A DNA stretch of 64,000 nucleotides from Adiantum capillus-veneris. Taxonomy: Eukaryota > Streptophyta > Polypodiopsida > Polypodiales > Pteridaceae. The notes under the pieces are model-generated. The model was not told the origin of the DNA and searched no databases. It saw only the letters and a list, made by a program, of their open reading frames with translations. Positions 21,933-32,593 of the stretch are shown here, piece by piece. The DNA is taken from the NCBI GenBank assembly GCA_014529385.2, contig CM043942.1:51150774-51214773 (forward strand), read 5' to 3'. The translations under genes and the position numbers were made by a program. How positions within the stretch are numbered: the first letter of the stretch is position 1; every line of letters starts with the position of its first letter.

Positions 21933-24057
21933 ATGTCTACCCTAGATTCAAACGCAGCTTACACAAGCTTGGAGATCCCGACTATAGAGGAATATCCTCC
22001 CATGATGGATCTTCCAAACTTGCAATTGATAAAGATCCATCTTGTTGAGAGAGTTTGGATGATTGGTCATGAGAGTGAAGGACTATATAGATACATTGAC
22101 AACAATGAGGTCAATCTTTATAGGTGCTCACATCCATACCTAGAAGAGATAACGGATTACAAGCTCTTATATGTCTACACATACGGAGTCGACTGTCAAT
22201 GGAGATCTATAGTTGTCGACAAGTATGGACGAGAATACAGAGTTGTAGAAAGCACAAATCCACTGAGTGTACTAGAAAGAGGTGATATTTGGTCAATGAA
22301 GACCACAAATGCCTCCACCAAACATGAGAATTCCTATAGGAATTCCAAGAAGAGAGCCACCAAGATTCCCTTCAAGAGCGATAACGACAGAAGGATTGGG
22401 AGAGTCTCTGGTTAGACTTGTAGACAATCGACGAGTTAGACCATCCCAAGTCCAGAAATGGGTAAACAGAAAATACTCCGGAGATAAAGATCCGAGAGAT
22501 CACGTAACGGCTTTTAGAAGAGTGATTAGAGCAGAGGAAGTTTCAGATTTTGCGACACAGTTTGCGGGATTTGGATTGACTCTAGAAGATGATGCAACTA
22601 CATGGTTCGACTCGGTGGAAAAATGGGATTTTGAGACCCTAGATGTTGTTTGAGGAGTTTATTGAAAAATTCTCGCCAAAAGGCATTGCTCACAACACGG
22701 TCTCGCAAATCCATAGATTCAAACAGAAAGAGAATGAATCAGTATGCAAAGCATCATTACGGCTCAAGAGATATGTTAAGCTCTGTTCGAGAGCGGAATT
22801 ACCTACGCAAGCACGACTGATGCTGATCTTTATCTAGGGAATGAGACATGCGGGCCTTCAGAAGGATCTGCATATGATAAGGAGGACGACGTTAAACGAG
22901 TTGATCAAAGAAGCTCTTTATCTAGTGGATAACTGTGAGGCATACAAAGAAAAGGACTTAAAGAGTCAAGGAGATGACACATCCTCTCAGCACAGTGTTT
23001 CAAAGATAAGTAAGTCCATTGCCAAGCCAACGGCACCTATTGATCAAGAAAAGCTTATCGACGACTTGGTCAAGAGGTTGATTCCTCTTGTAAGGTCTGA
23101 TTCGGGAGAGCCAAAGTGGTGTGAAATTGAGAGAAAATGGACGAACCATACGGGGGAAGAGTGCTATTATAGCATGGAAAACGCTAGGGAGAGGTATCTA
23201 CAACCTGTTCTAGAAGCACCTACTCCACCTAGATACATTACGGGGAATGTGCCAGGACCAGTAGGAGTTTTAAGGCCACAGCTTGTCTTAGGACAACAAC
23301 CTCCGCTGCCAGGTGCTAGAATTCCGGTAGACATGAGATACATGCCAATGATGGAAGCATCAAATAAACCAACGCCAATACAAGATACAATGTGGTATAG
23401 AAACCAAAGTGAGTACTACCCTTTGGAGCAACAAAATATGAGAGAAACACATGGAGTGGTGAGGCCTGTACAACCTCCACCTCTTGGGTTTCAGTCGAAA
23501 GAAAGAAGGTATGAAATGGACGAAAGGACATTGCGATTCATTGCAAATAGCGGCTTATCTAGGTCAGAGCTTGCTTATAGCCAAGAGTAAATGCTAAAAG
23601 AATCTCCTCAACCAAAGACAGATTGTCACAAAAGTCATGACAACCACTTGGTCAAACAATGTCCTCATATGGAGATCACTGAAGTAAATGCCTATTGTCT
23701 TGAGTGTGGCATCACTCACTTGATCCCCGATTGCCTGAAAAAACCAAACCAAATCAGAAAATCACGACAAATGTATTAGGGATTGTTCAGCTACCTAATA
23801 GCTCAGAAAATGAAAATGTTGTACCAATTCAAGTGGTTACGACAGCACAAGCTCAAAGGAAAGCTGATGAGAATCCAGAGACAAAGAACACGGAAAGTGA
23901 CACGAGTCCAAAGAAAAATGATGGACCAAAGACAGACGCACCTAGTCAGAAAACCAAGAGCAAACGAAATAGTTGGAAAGCTAGAAAAACTACGATGAAA
24001 GCACGCAGGGAACGAGAGCAAAAATCCCTAGCTGAGAAGCTTACCGAAGCTGAGTAG
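21933..24057 (+). pseudogene. E3 gag region
   Basis: Starts at ATG 21933 (MSTLDSNAAYTSLEIP). The frame breaks near 22300, 22640, 22840 and 23590, but consecutive pieces read as one gag: a basic segment RIPIGIPRREPPRFPS, the capsid-like VQKWVNRKYSGDKDPRDHV, LTLEDDATTWFDSVEKW, FEEFIEKFSPKGI and LKRYVKLCSRAELPTQARL, then NELIKEALYLVDNCEAYK. A cysteine/histidine cluster near 23620-23735 ends with CLECGITHLIPDC, a CX2CX3HX4C variant knuckle. A Lys/Arg/Glu-rich tail with coiled-coil character (ARREREQKSLAEKLTEAE) closes the region. It is related to Ty3 gag by pattern, but I cannot place the lineage. Confidence 0.8.
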
Positions 24058-24148
24058 AAGATAAAACAACATGAGGAAAAGGAGGCACCTTCTCTTACAC
24101 AGATGGTTAAACCTCTAGAAGAACCATCCACGGATGAGAAACTGAGAA

Positions 24149-25762
24149 GTGCTAGTTCAGAGGATCTGTGTGGTAGAGAAGGTTAATGAGACATTAGATG
24201 CCCTCTTGAAAGCCTATGATGTGAGGCTCAAAAACAACCAAACCCAAGAACACACGTGGATGAAATATCCCTATTCGGAACTAGAAAAGCAAAAATTTGA
24301 AATGTGCCAGAAAATGATTCAAACAGCCCAAGCCTTACTAGAACCACCAGTTGCAAAACCTGAGGATGTGATCCGTGTCATGCCTACACAAGTAATCCCA
24401 CCAAACCAGAAACTAAAAGAGCCAGATTCTAGTCATGAGCACAGACCAAACCTCAAAGACCAAGCATTAGAACCAAGGATAGTACTGAATACCACGGATA
24501 ACTCTTCCGAGGGATTTCACCAAGCTATACCTGAGGATTGTAAAGAGATAAATGGTCTTGACGAATTGTGGAAACAAGTCAGAGAGGCCAATGAAGCCGA
24601 TGACCTAAGAAGACGAGTAGACAAGACTAGTGATGAACGAGGAGTGTTTCTACCACCAATAGAGGAATTTGAGACTGGATCTGAATTGAATCTAGACGTG
24701 CGATCGTATTGGGGAGACAAAGGATCTGTACAATATATGGATAGTCAACCCCATTCGCTAAGAACAATACCGTCCTACATGGGAGAGTACGAGACCAAGT
24801 CAGATGTGGTTGCAGTCCCATCACACAGACTGTCTCCCAACAAGGCCATCGATTCAAAGGGGCTAGTAGATATTCTATCTACCCCAATCACCTGTACAAT
24901 AATGTTAGCCGAGTTGCTCAGAATTAGACCAAACATGTGGGCTAATGTGGGTAAATGTCTAGAGAAATTTGGTGTAAAAACCCCAATGACTCAAATCGAG
25001 GAAGGCATCAAAGAGCTTGAAATGCCTCAACTAAATACTAGGCCAGTGCCATTAAACAAGGTAGGCGAGTATTACGAGGGAGAAGAGGGAAACACCACCC
25101 TTCCTGTGGAATTCACTTTAAAAAACATGGCAATCCTTGACAATGGAGCTGGTGTGGCTATTGCAACCAAAGAGGTTTGGAAAAAATGGGGAAAACCTGC
25201 CTTGATATCCACACGAATGACCCTGCAGCTTGCAGACGGACACAAGGAAAAGCCCCTAGGACTGCTAGAAAAAGTACTTGTTACTTCTTGTGGCATTGAA
25301 TATGAACACACTTTTGCTGTTGTTGACTTTGGCAAGAAGAACAACTATGACATCATTCTGGGAAGACCATTCATGCAACAATTGAAAATGGTCCAAGATT
25401 GGGGTTATGACCATATATACCTGAGACATATGGAAACCATAACAAAGATAAACTTGAGGGACCATAGCTATAGGGATGTGATGAGAACACCGGTTGAGGA
25501 GTTTGATTCCGCCACAGTAGCAGGATCAGAACTTCCAGCTTGGTTAGGTAAGCCTAAAGAACTGTGGATGTGTGGAGCTTCACAATGTGGTAGCTTGAAA
25601 TGCGAGGAATGTATCCTAGAGCGGGTTATAGAGGATAGGGACTATATCCCAGAACCATTTCCTGAAGAAGAGTTAGAGCCTTTTGGATGGGAACACATCT
25701 TGGCTACTCTGGACGTGTGCGCCGTGGAGGATGCTCCCACAACAAAGTTTGTGATGAAATAA
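24149..25762 (+). pseudogene. E3 aspartic protease polyprotein (537 codons open)
   Basis: The longest open frame in E3. The first 300 residues are charged linker (NETLDALLKAYDV, ELLRIRPNMWANVGKCLEKF). The retropepsin domain lies near residues 320-410: active site AILDNGAGVAIA (25134-25166), then MTLQLADGHKEKPLG, a hydrophobic strand, and DIILGRPFMQQL (25349-25384). The usual D-T/S-G is D-N-G here. A later Cys cluster, WMCGASQCGSLKCEEC, could bind metal but matches no family I know. It is followed after one frame change (about 25690) by a short continuation to 26166. No RT motif follows. Confidence 0.82.
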
Positions 25763-26800
25763 ATGGCTATGATGTCGTTCCTTATTTTGCAGTGAGTGTA
25801 ATCCAGGAAAATGAAGAGAACCAGACATCAACAATCTCTCGAAATAAGGAGCAAACAAAGAAATGTGGAGAATCAAAAGATGAAGAAGACGACAAGTTCT
25901 ATGACTCTGAAGAACACTTCGAGCTTCAAGAAGATCAACGACCGGAGAATCAATGTCATCGCTACACGAATAACGTGCATCAAAAGTGGATTCCAAACTC
26001 CTCGGTGAAGACACAACCACCACAAGCATCCTCATCCATGGCTCCTAATAAGGATGCAAAGACTCACCTAGGAGGAATACAACCAGAGAAACGATCTAAC
26101 AATGCTCTAATCAATGGGCTAGAAAGTCCTCCAAGAAACTACCACCCACGAGCAAACACACAGTAAGTTTCCACTACCAGCCAAAAAATCAAGGGAAAGT
26201 ACAAGAAGTCAACCTTGCTGAGGATAGTAGCGATAGTGCTGAATCTTACGGCATCCCCTATCATCAACTCAGGCCATCACTATCACCAACCCCTTCAGCA
26301 ACAACCATGACAGGTCAAAAGAACATGACAACAAGTCAAAGCCAAAAAGCTCGACAAATTTGGATACCAAAAAGCTATATCGGCCAAAAACAAATATGGA
26401 TCAAGAAGACAAAGATCTCTAATGAAAAATCACAAGATCCAACACCAAAATAAAAAGAAGAAAAGCGTGCACGAACGGGTAAGAATATCACAAAGTCGCA
26501 AGCTTTCACAACTCAGGTTTGGGCTCCAAAGAAGTTGATTCAAGCACAAAAAGTCAGGAATTCATTTGGATTCCAAAACAACCACAATATCAACTTTCAA
26601 AGCTTGAATCCCATCCCAACAAAGCGTACAAGGGCTGAAGCAAAGACCACTATTGACTCACACAACAAAAAGGTGGATCCCAAAGAAGTCTCTTCAAAAC
26701 ACAAACGAAGCACGGGCAAGTATGGGTTCCCAAACGAGCGTCAACAACAAAACAGCCAATAATCACAAAGAAATGGGTCCCAAAGAACAACAAAACTTCT
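25763..26800 (+). pseudogene. E3 ORF with seven W-x-P-K motifs
   Basis: The region is Lys/Gln/Ser/Asn-rich and encodes a repeated motif of W-[IVA]-P-K, usually preceded by Q or K plus a hydrophobic residue. The Trp codons are at 25987 (KWIP), 26361 (IWIPK), 26397 (IWIKK), 26520 (VWAPK), 26567 (IWIPK), 26723 (VWVPK) and 26774 (KWVPK). The first is in frame 1, the next three share one frame, and the last three share another, so two frameshifts divide a formerly continuous repeat protein. I do not recognise the family. It sits where pol would begin in an autonomous element. There is no catalytic motif; a structural or nucleic-acid-binding tail of the polyprotein is possible. Confidence 0.5.
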
Positions 26801-28355
26801 GTCAGTGCATCGCCACTTGAATTCTTACAATTCTTCCTACGATTACAATACACTTAGAAGAGAGCAAGTCGCTTCAATCAAGCAACGATACGGGAGCTTC
26901 AAAGACCATTACATTGCTTAGAATAGGAAGCCTCACCAACAAATGCCAATAAGCAAATTGCTTATACCCACATCTTGCACAACATAAATCTTTTCCATGC
27001 ATTGACTGTGTATGCATAATAGGGCTACATTACAAGGCCTGCATAGGCACAACTTTTAATTGCCCAAGCACAACACATACCCTTTGCGATACCCTGTCGT
27101 AAAGGATGACTCCAAATAGGAAGGGGGGAGGCATTCTGAATGCGGACCTAACATTATGACTATTAGAGGGCAATGTTTTGTGAGATGCATTGAATTTTTG
27201 CGTTTTATTGTGATAATTTTTTGACAAAATTTAGAGTATATGCCCTCATAGTAGTGTTACAGAGGAGTATGGGGACAAAATCCATATATGAGCCCCTAGG
27301 GACATGTGTATAGTGTACATAGCATTTAGATTTCTATTTGAATGATTTTTTTTCTGTGAAGTTTTTTTAAAGATTTTCTTTGTTGATTTTTTTTTAAAAA
27401 AAAAAAATCCATAATCCACATGAAGAAAAGACTGACGAGAGGCCTGAGCACTACAAAGAGAAGAAGGTACAGGGAAACGATGAAACTTCACGAAGTATGT
27501 CTCAGCAGCCACTACAACAGCCGAAGAACTTGTCACAAAGCAGTGTCAACATGCAACCGACAAGTCATACAAGTCAAAGTCGAGTAGCTACGCCACAAAA
27601 TGAGTGAGGTGTTAGTCCCAAAGCTTCAAGTAATATTCTCTGTGGTCTAAGCGTCTTAGCTATTCTAGGTACTGCTCAAGCTGGAAGAGTTGAGCATATT
27701 TACATTGTGTTGCTCATGCTGGTATAGGTGATCAAAAGAGTCGAAGTCTAAGTACTTAAGTCTGGTGAAGTGAAGGAGAAGGTCTAAAAGACACTCACGT
27801 ACTGAGCACAGTGAGATACGAGTGAAGAAACTTCTACATCGAAAACCCTTCTTGGAAAGGTGGAAGCTATTGAGACATCTTTTGATGTCACATGTGCATC
27901 TTTTGATGCTACATTTATTCCTCGAAACACCCATCATATCCTTCTTTCACATTGCATGCTTTTGTTGACAAATTTCTCATATGCATATAGAGTGTCCCAT
28001 AATTGGCACTTGCATCAGGCACTCTTTCCGTGTTTCACCCAAGCACTCACCTTTCATGAACATGTACTTCAAGTTCAACTGCTCAACTCCAATATGAGCG
28101 TATACCAAAGGATTTTTTTCCCACTGGGTTTTTTCCCTTTGGTCATCCAGGTTTTAGACCCTAATCTAAAGACACCTATCACCATCCTCTTGTACATATT
28201 CCTTCTAAATCAACAATAAGGAAATGCTACTCAAATCAATTGACAAATGAATTGGAGCACCAATTTCAGATCATAGCATACTTCTCCTCAATGGCGAGTC
28301 GAAGAATGGCCTACAATGACAAAGCTGCAGACAACACTAACAACATGATTGCACA
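26801..28355. other. E3 internal region without recognisable gene
   Basis: I see no RT, RNase H or integrase motif in any frame. A T-rich run followed by an A-rich run (27345-27410) could pair as a weak hairpin. The open frames here are short and featureless. Confidence 0.65.
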
Positions 28356-28359
28356 GGAA

Positions 28360-28616
28360 CAAAGAAGTTACCAATGAAGAAGGCAGACACAAAAGTAATC
28401 AGAGGATCTCAAAATATGAATGGTTACGATGATAGATGTCCACTCTAATGGATCATAGTTCTTGTTGTGGTTTGACAAATATACAAGCAGTGCAACAGAT
28501 GAAGCCAAAACAATTGCAAAGTGTTGACCAATGGGTCAACAAAACAACATAACTCAAGAACAAATAAGTCCTCAATGACAAAGAGTAGACATAAGGGTAA
28601 TTAGAGGATCTCAAAA
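28360..28616 (+). repeat. direct duplication of about 57 bp within E3
   Basis: The segment starting GAACAAAGAAGTTACCAATG at 28360-28417 recurs in diverged form at 28559-28615; both end in AGAGGATCTCAAAA. The second copy directly precedes the helicase fragment and directly follows the internal copy of the LTR start. Confidence 0.75.
28522..28558 (+). repeat. internal copy of the first 37 bp of the E3 LTR
   Basis: TGTTGACCAATGGGTCAACA and on to CTCAAG matches the start of the LTRs at 18548 and 29219 at all but three or so positions. It lies in the body of the element, about 60 bp upstream of the helicase fragment. Confidence 0.85.
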
Positions 28617-29150
28617 GCTTGTCCTTGATAATGCGCATCGAATGCTTGGCAGGGTTTTGAACCTCAAATTAGAATAATTAAGTCCTGGATTCGGCTTGAC
28701 AGATAGACTTTGCATTGGAGTGCAACTTGGCCTAAAGAAGTTAAGGGTTTCGCCATACAATTTCTACAAAATCCTTACAAAGTTGTCATTGGCTCACAAG
28801 ATCAGAAAGCCGATCACTCAATTCTACAGATTGTAGAAGTTGTTTCTGAGAATCACAAATACTTCGAATTGACAGATTTTCTGGAGCAAATGATGGATGG
28901 AGCTTTCTCTATCCATGATGATAAGAGTCAAGTTAAACGACATTGGGTTCTTTTTGAATTTAGATCTGGCAGTAGACCTATAATGACAGAAACAGATGCT
29001 GCAGCTCGGAGCGTGGATGTGAAAGACATAAAGTTCATCATCAATTATGATTTTCCTGAATCATGTGAAGACTATGTACATCGGATTGGACGAACAAGAC
29101 AAGCTACTGCAAAGGCTATAGTCTATACTTTATTTCCAACAACAAAATGA
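28617..29150 (+). pseudogene. captured DEAD-box RNA helicase fragment (plant DDX5/RH20-like)
   Basis: In element sense. The fragment begins with LVLDNAHRML (28618-28647), the motif II neighbourhood with DEAD changed to D-N-A-H. After a frame change and a stop (28704-28706, TAG where the family has Gln) come WSATWPKEVKGF with motif III SAT (28719-28727), KVVIGSQDQKADHSI, then SIHDDKSQVKRHWVLFEF, motif V region TDAAARSVDVKDIKFIINYD, and motif VI YVHRIGRTRQ (29079-29096). About 30 residues between MMDG and AFSIH that carry motif IV in family members are missing; both edges carry a Met-Asp-Gly codon set, so a deletion between short repeats is likely. It is contiguous across positions where plant genes have introns, suggesting capture from mRNA. 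It cannot be an active helicase. Confidence 0.88.
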
Positions 29151-29183
29151 CAGCAAAGACCACATCGCCAACGACAATCAGGT

Positions 29184-29201
29184 CATGTCGGGGACGACAT
29201 G
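29184..29201 (+). other. small hairpin next to the E3 PPT
   Basis: CATGTCG and CGACATG flank a GGGA loop, giving a perfect 7-bp stem 4 bp upstream of the purine tract. Confidence 0.5.
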
Positions 29202-29204
29202 AAC

Positions 29205-29218
29205 GCGGAAGGGGGGAA
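29205..29218 (+). other. E3 polypurine tract
   Basis: GCGGAAGGGGGGAA directly precedes the 3' LTR. Confidence 0.9.
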
Positions 29219-30170
29219 TGTTGACCGCTGGGTCAACAACACAACATAACTCAAGTTTCGTACCAAAGTCTTATCTTTTGCGAGTTATGAAATGCTGCGG
29301 ATTATGGCTATAAACGTCATTTGTAATGAGTAGTTATTCTAGTTTCAGAGCCGGTGCAATGGCACTTCCAAATTGTAAATACAAAGCCATTTGACCCTTT
29401 CAACCCCATTTTTTGGTTAAACCTAAGGTAGCCTTAGTATATAAGGTACTAGGTCATTTTGTAAAAAGGACTTTTAATCATAATCAAAACTTTAGCGTTG
29501 CCGTCTACTGTGTGAGAGAGAAAGAGAGTGAGCGTGAGCTTTATCCTCTCGCTACGCCCGGCTCGCTCAACACATTGGAGATCCGACTGCACCATTGCTG
29601 TAGGCTAGAGGAGAGCTGCGCGACAACGCCAAGCATTCCACGCGAGACGAAGCGCACACGTCGACACATCTACGAGCTATTTGTGGCCGTAAGTGTATCA
29701 AACGATGTCTGTTTTCTACGTGCTAGTAGTCTATAGAATCGTGGCAACATAAGCTATGCATAGGTACTCATAAATTTCAGTTTCAGGCACTTTCAAAATT
29801 CTGCTCCGTCATCCTAGGCGTTTTCCGCAGATGGGTTTTGAGTGAGGGTTTTGAGTGTAGAAGCTTAGGGACAGGTGTATCCTAGTGAGTGGATGGTGTT
29901 CCTTAAGTTTCGTATGAATCTGGCATGATTAGGTGAGTTACCTTCCGTATGTGTGTATGTGGCTAGGTGGTGTAGTTGAGGGCAGTGAGGTTCTTGATTG
30001 TGGTTTAGTTGGCCTTCCAGAGTGTTGTATGTGTAGGATGGTCTTAGCCTGGCAAGCTACAAAGATTTCCTTCGTGTGCGTATCATGTCATCTGTGTCCT
30101 CGATTGACATTATGTTGATCTAGGTAGTGTTTGCATGCACTTCATGGGTGTGTGAGTCGCCCGTCCAACA
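29219..30170 (+). repeat. E3 3' LTR (952 bp)
   Basis: Matches 18548-19506 throughout, ends CCAACA, followed by the TTGAA TSD. TATA box at 29439-29447. Confidence 0.95.
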
Positions 30171-30184
30171 TTGAATGAAACTAG

Positions 30185-30567
30185 TGTTGAGATAAGCTTG
30201 TAACTTGTACTCATGGTGAGAACCTTAAGACAAGAATGCACCATTTATGTGTATAGTCACATTTTTCCTATGGAATCTGTAAGCCTCACACGTGCTACAC
30301 AATTATAGTCACATGTTATTTGGTGTAGCCCACATGGTACTTGACCTTTTTTCCACATGTGGTGCATATCACTTTTCATCATTTACTGCCACCTTCTATT
30401 TGAGCATATATAAGGCCACCATTCTTAACTTGCAATTCTCTCTCTCATTCTAATCAATCAAGCAAGTTTATTTTACATTGCATATTCTCTCTAATACTTA
30501 TTGCTAGTTGTTATGAATCTCTTATTATGATGAATGCCTCGCTGTTCTATCCACCATAGATATTACA
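30185..30567 (+). repeat. E4 5' LTR (about 383 bp)
   Basis: It aligns with 31975-32105 (start) and 38840-39081 (rest). A TATA-like GCATATATAAGG lies near 30404-30415. The end could be 30567 or 30569. Confidence 0.88.
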
Positions 30568-30569
30568 CA

Positions 30570-30581
30570 TGGTATCAGAGC
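30570..30581 (+). other. E4 primer binding site (initiator tRNA-Met type)
   Basis: TGGTATCAGAGC, perfect match to the copia PBS, immediately after the LTR. Confidence 0.93.
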
Positions 30582-30638
30582 TAATGAATAATTAGAATTT
30601 TTTAATTGTATCCATTAGACCTCTATGCTAGATTTAGT

Positions 30639-30640
<2 letters not shown>

Positions 30641-30669
<29 letters not shown>
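30641..30669. repeat. (TC)n microsatellite
   Basis: About 29 bp of pure TC. Confidence 0.95.
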
Positions 30670-31139
30670 AAGCACTCAATTGATTCATATCTCTTTAGAA
30701 ATGCAGCTAATTAATCTCAAGCTTAAGTATCTCTCTCTTTGGATTTGGGCAAGTCTATATGGCTACTCCCCTAGCCAATGTTTAGGGATAATTAGATTGA
30801 GCATTAAAATTTGTGTGATTTTTCTTTTTATTAAAACTTTCTTGATTATGTTTTGTTTCTTGCTCTTCTCGCTTTCTCCAAGCCGAGTTACCCCACTTTA
30901 TTGTACTATTGAAATGCATTTGTGTGTATAACGTTTTCCAAATGTTTCAAATGCCAAATTTATGTCTCATTTGGACCAAGCATTGAACAAGGAAATCTTA
31001 TTATTTTTTTCATACATTTTTATGCTTGATTTCTTTACTTAACCGTGCTCATAAATCTTGCTTTGTGTGTGTATGCTTCTTTGTTTGTTCCCCTCTTTTT
31101 TGTTTTATTTATTTGCTAACTTTTGCTCATAAACCTTTG

Positions 31140-31142
<3 letters not shown>

Positions 31143-31179
<37 letters not shown>
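31143..31179. repeat. (GT)n microsatellite
   Basis: About 37 bp of pure GT. Confidence 0.95.
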
Positions 31180-31180
<1 letters not shown>

Positions 31181-31974
31181 TTCCCCTGTTTTCTTTTTGA
31201 AAGTGTGTAGATGCATGGCTTAAAAGACAAATGAACATTTTCTTTTGTAATGTTGTTTGAAATTCAACTACCCTTTTGCAATATACCAAAGCTTGAAGGT
31301 TTTTACTTTGAAATCAATCTCATTCAAAGCACCCCTTCCCATTGAAACCTTTTGGCACCTTTTGGCTTTCAATTTAAAAGTCAAATTATCCAAGCCCATG
31401 CTCTTGTGCCATCAACAACTCCAACACATTAGCATCAAGAACCGTGAACAAAGTTTGCTACTTCCATGGCAAAGTCTCCATAAGCCTAAGCACAAAGCAA
31501 TGTATGTCTTATCCAATCCAAAAATTACCCAAGTAGCCCCAAGCCAACAGATTTGCATGAGCTTATTTCCACATTTTGTATAAACCTATTGCATCCATCT
31601 TTTCATATACAAAGCACTACATCCACCAAGGTGTGCCTTCACTACAACGAGAAGTAGATATGCACCAACCCATTTCAAAAAACCAAGTGCACCCACATAT
31701 ACATCAACATTAGAATCATCCAAATTCCCAAAAATCAAGGAAGGTAATGCATAGAAGGAGGCTCATAGTTCCCTAAAGAAAGTGATGACTTGCATCTGTA
31801 AGTGTTTAAACACTTCCTCAAACCATATACTTTGTAGGTAAGACCTACACTATTTTTCTTGCATCAGATTTGATCTTTATGAGCCGTATATAGTTACTCC
31901 TTAATGTAACATGTATTAGACTCTTTTATCAAAATCCATGCTATATCATGTAAGCTTCAGATTATGAGGGCATT

Positions 31975-32105
31975 TGTTGAGGTAATCCTATAGCTTGCAC
32001 TCATGATAAGAACAAACCCTTAAGCCAAGCATGCACCATTTATGTGTATAGTCACATTTTTCATAAGGACCCTATAAGCCTCACATGTGCCTATTTGGTA
32101 TAGCC
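31975..32105 (+). repeat. E4 3' LTR, first part
   Basis: TGTTGAGGTAATCC and the following ~130 bp match the start of 30185-30567. The match stops at TAGCC (32101-32105), the target duplication of E5, and resumes after 38839. Confidence 0.88.
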
Positions 32106-32593
32106 TACTATAGTTGGTGGGTACGGAGAACCTAAAAAACACACAAATATCATGCTACAAATGATAAAATCAATAGGTTCGCATACTTGGTGAGTCGCAC
32201 ATACGCACAATTGAGAAACAATACACGATCTGAGAGAGATAGAAAAGGAGAGAAAGAATGAGATCACATTAATGTGCACCTCCTATAGACGAATGCTACA
32301 CAGGCACAGTGAGAGAGGAGAGGTCAAAAGAGAAAAGGGCACAAACACTGGGTGCAATCTCCCCCCATACAAGAGTGAGCAGTTTTCTCTTGCACATATT
32401 TACTTATAGATTTTTTGAATGCTCAAAATGATTACAAATTGTTCATCCGAACATAAAGTGACCATTGCTCATAAAAAGCACTTTAATAATGAAATATCCA
32501 TAAAGTTGCTATCCTTTTGCATAGTGCATAGTTCACTTATGCTTTTATTGCATGACAATTGTAATAAATAACTATTTATCGATTTCCATTACA
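32106..32593 (-). repeat. E5 3' LTR (488 bp)
   Basis: Alignable along its length with 38364-38839 (shared landmarks: GCATACTTGG, TACACGAT, GTGCTACACAGGCAC-like, CTTGCACATATTTACTTA, TTTAATAATGAAATATCC) at roughly four of five positions by eye. Ends TTACA. Confidence 0.88.

Larger units (their letters stand above)
18548..30170 (+). mobile_element. E3: non-autonomous LTR retrotransposon with gag-protease and a captured helicase fragment
   Basis: LTRs at 18548-19506 and 29219-30170 (TGTTGACC...CCAACA) are flanked by a perfect 5-bp TSD TTGAA at 18543-18547 and 30171-30175. The PBS is 1 bp inside the 5' LTR and the purine tract abuts the 3' LTR. Inside are a 2.4-kb leader with a palindrome array, a gag-protease region with frameshifts, a W-x-P-K repeat ORF, and a DEAD-box helicase fragment. 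I find no reverse transcriptase, RNase H or integrase motif between the protease and the PPT, so it must have been mobilised in trans. The LTRs differ at only a few percent of positions by eye, so it is younger than its coding decay suggests, or the decay predates its last move. Confidence 0.95.
30582..31974. other. E4 internal region without gene
   Basis: No gag or pol motif in any frame. It holds a (TC)n microsatellite and a (GT)n microsatellite and otherwise A/T-rich sequence, ending in the purine tract ATTATGAGGGCATT. Confidence 0.7.

Noticed and set aside
27345-27410. T-run/A-run hairpin as a terminator
   Set aside because: Homopolymer runs in plant DNA; no evidence for a termination role.
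27860-28219. 119-residue open frame in E3
   Set aside because: No recognisable motif, no relation to gag or pol, composition like the surrounding non-coding sequence.
30570-30581. tRNA gene suggested by TGGTATCAGAGC
   Set aside because: Only the 12-nt primer binding complement is present; there is no cloverleaf. The same applies to 8060-8071, 19508-19525 and 38351-38362.
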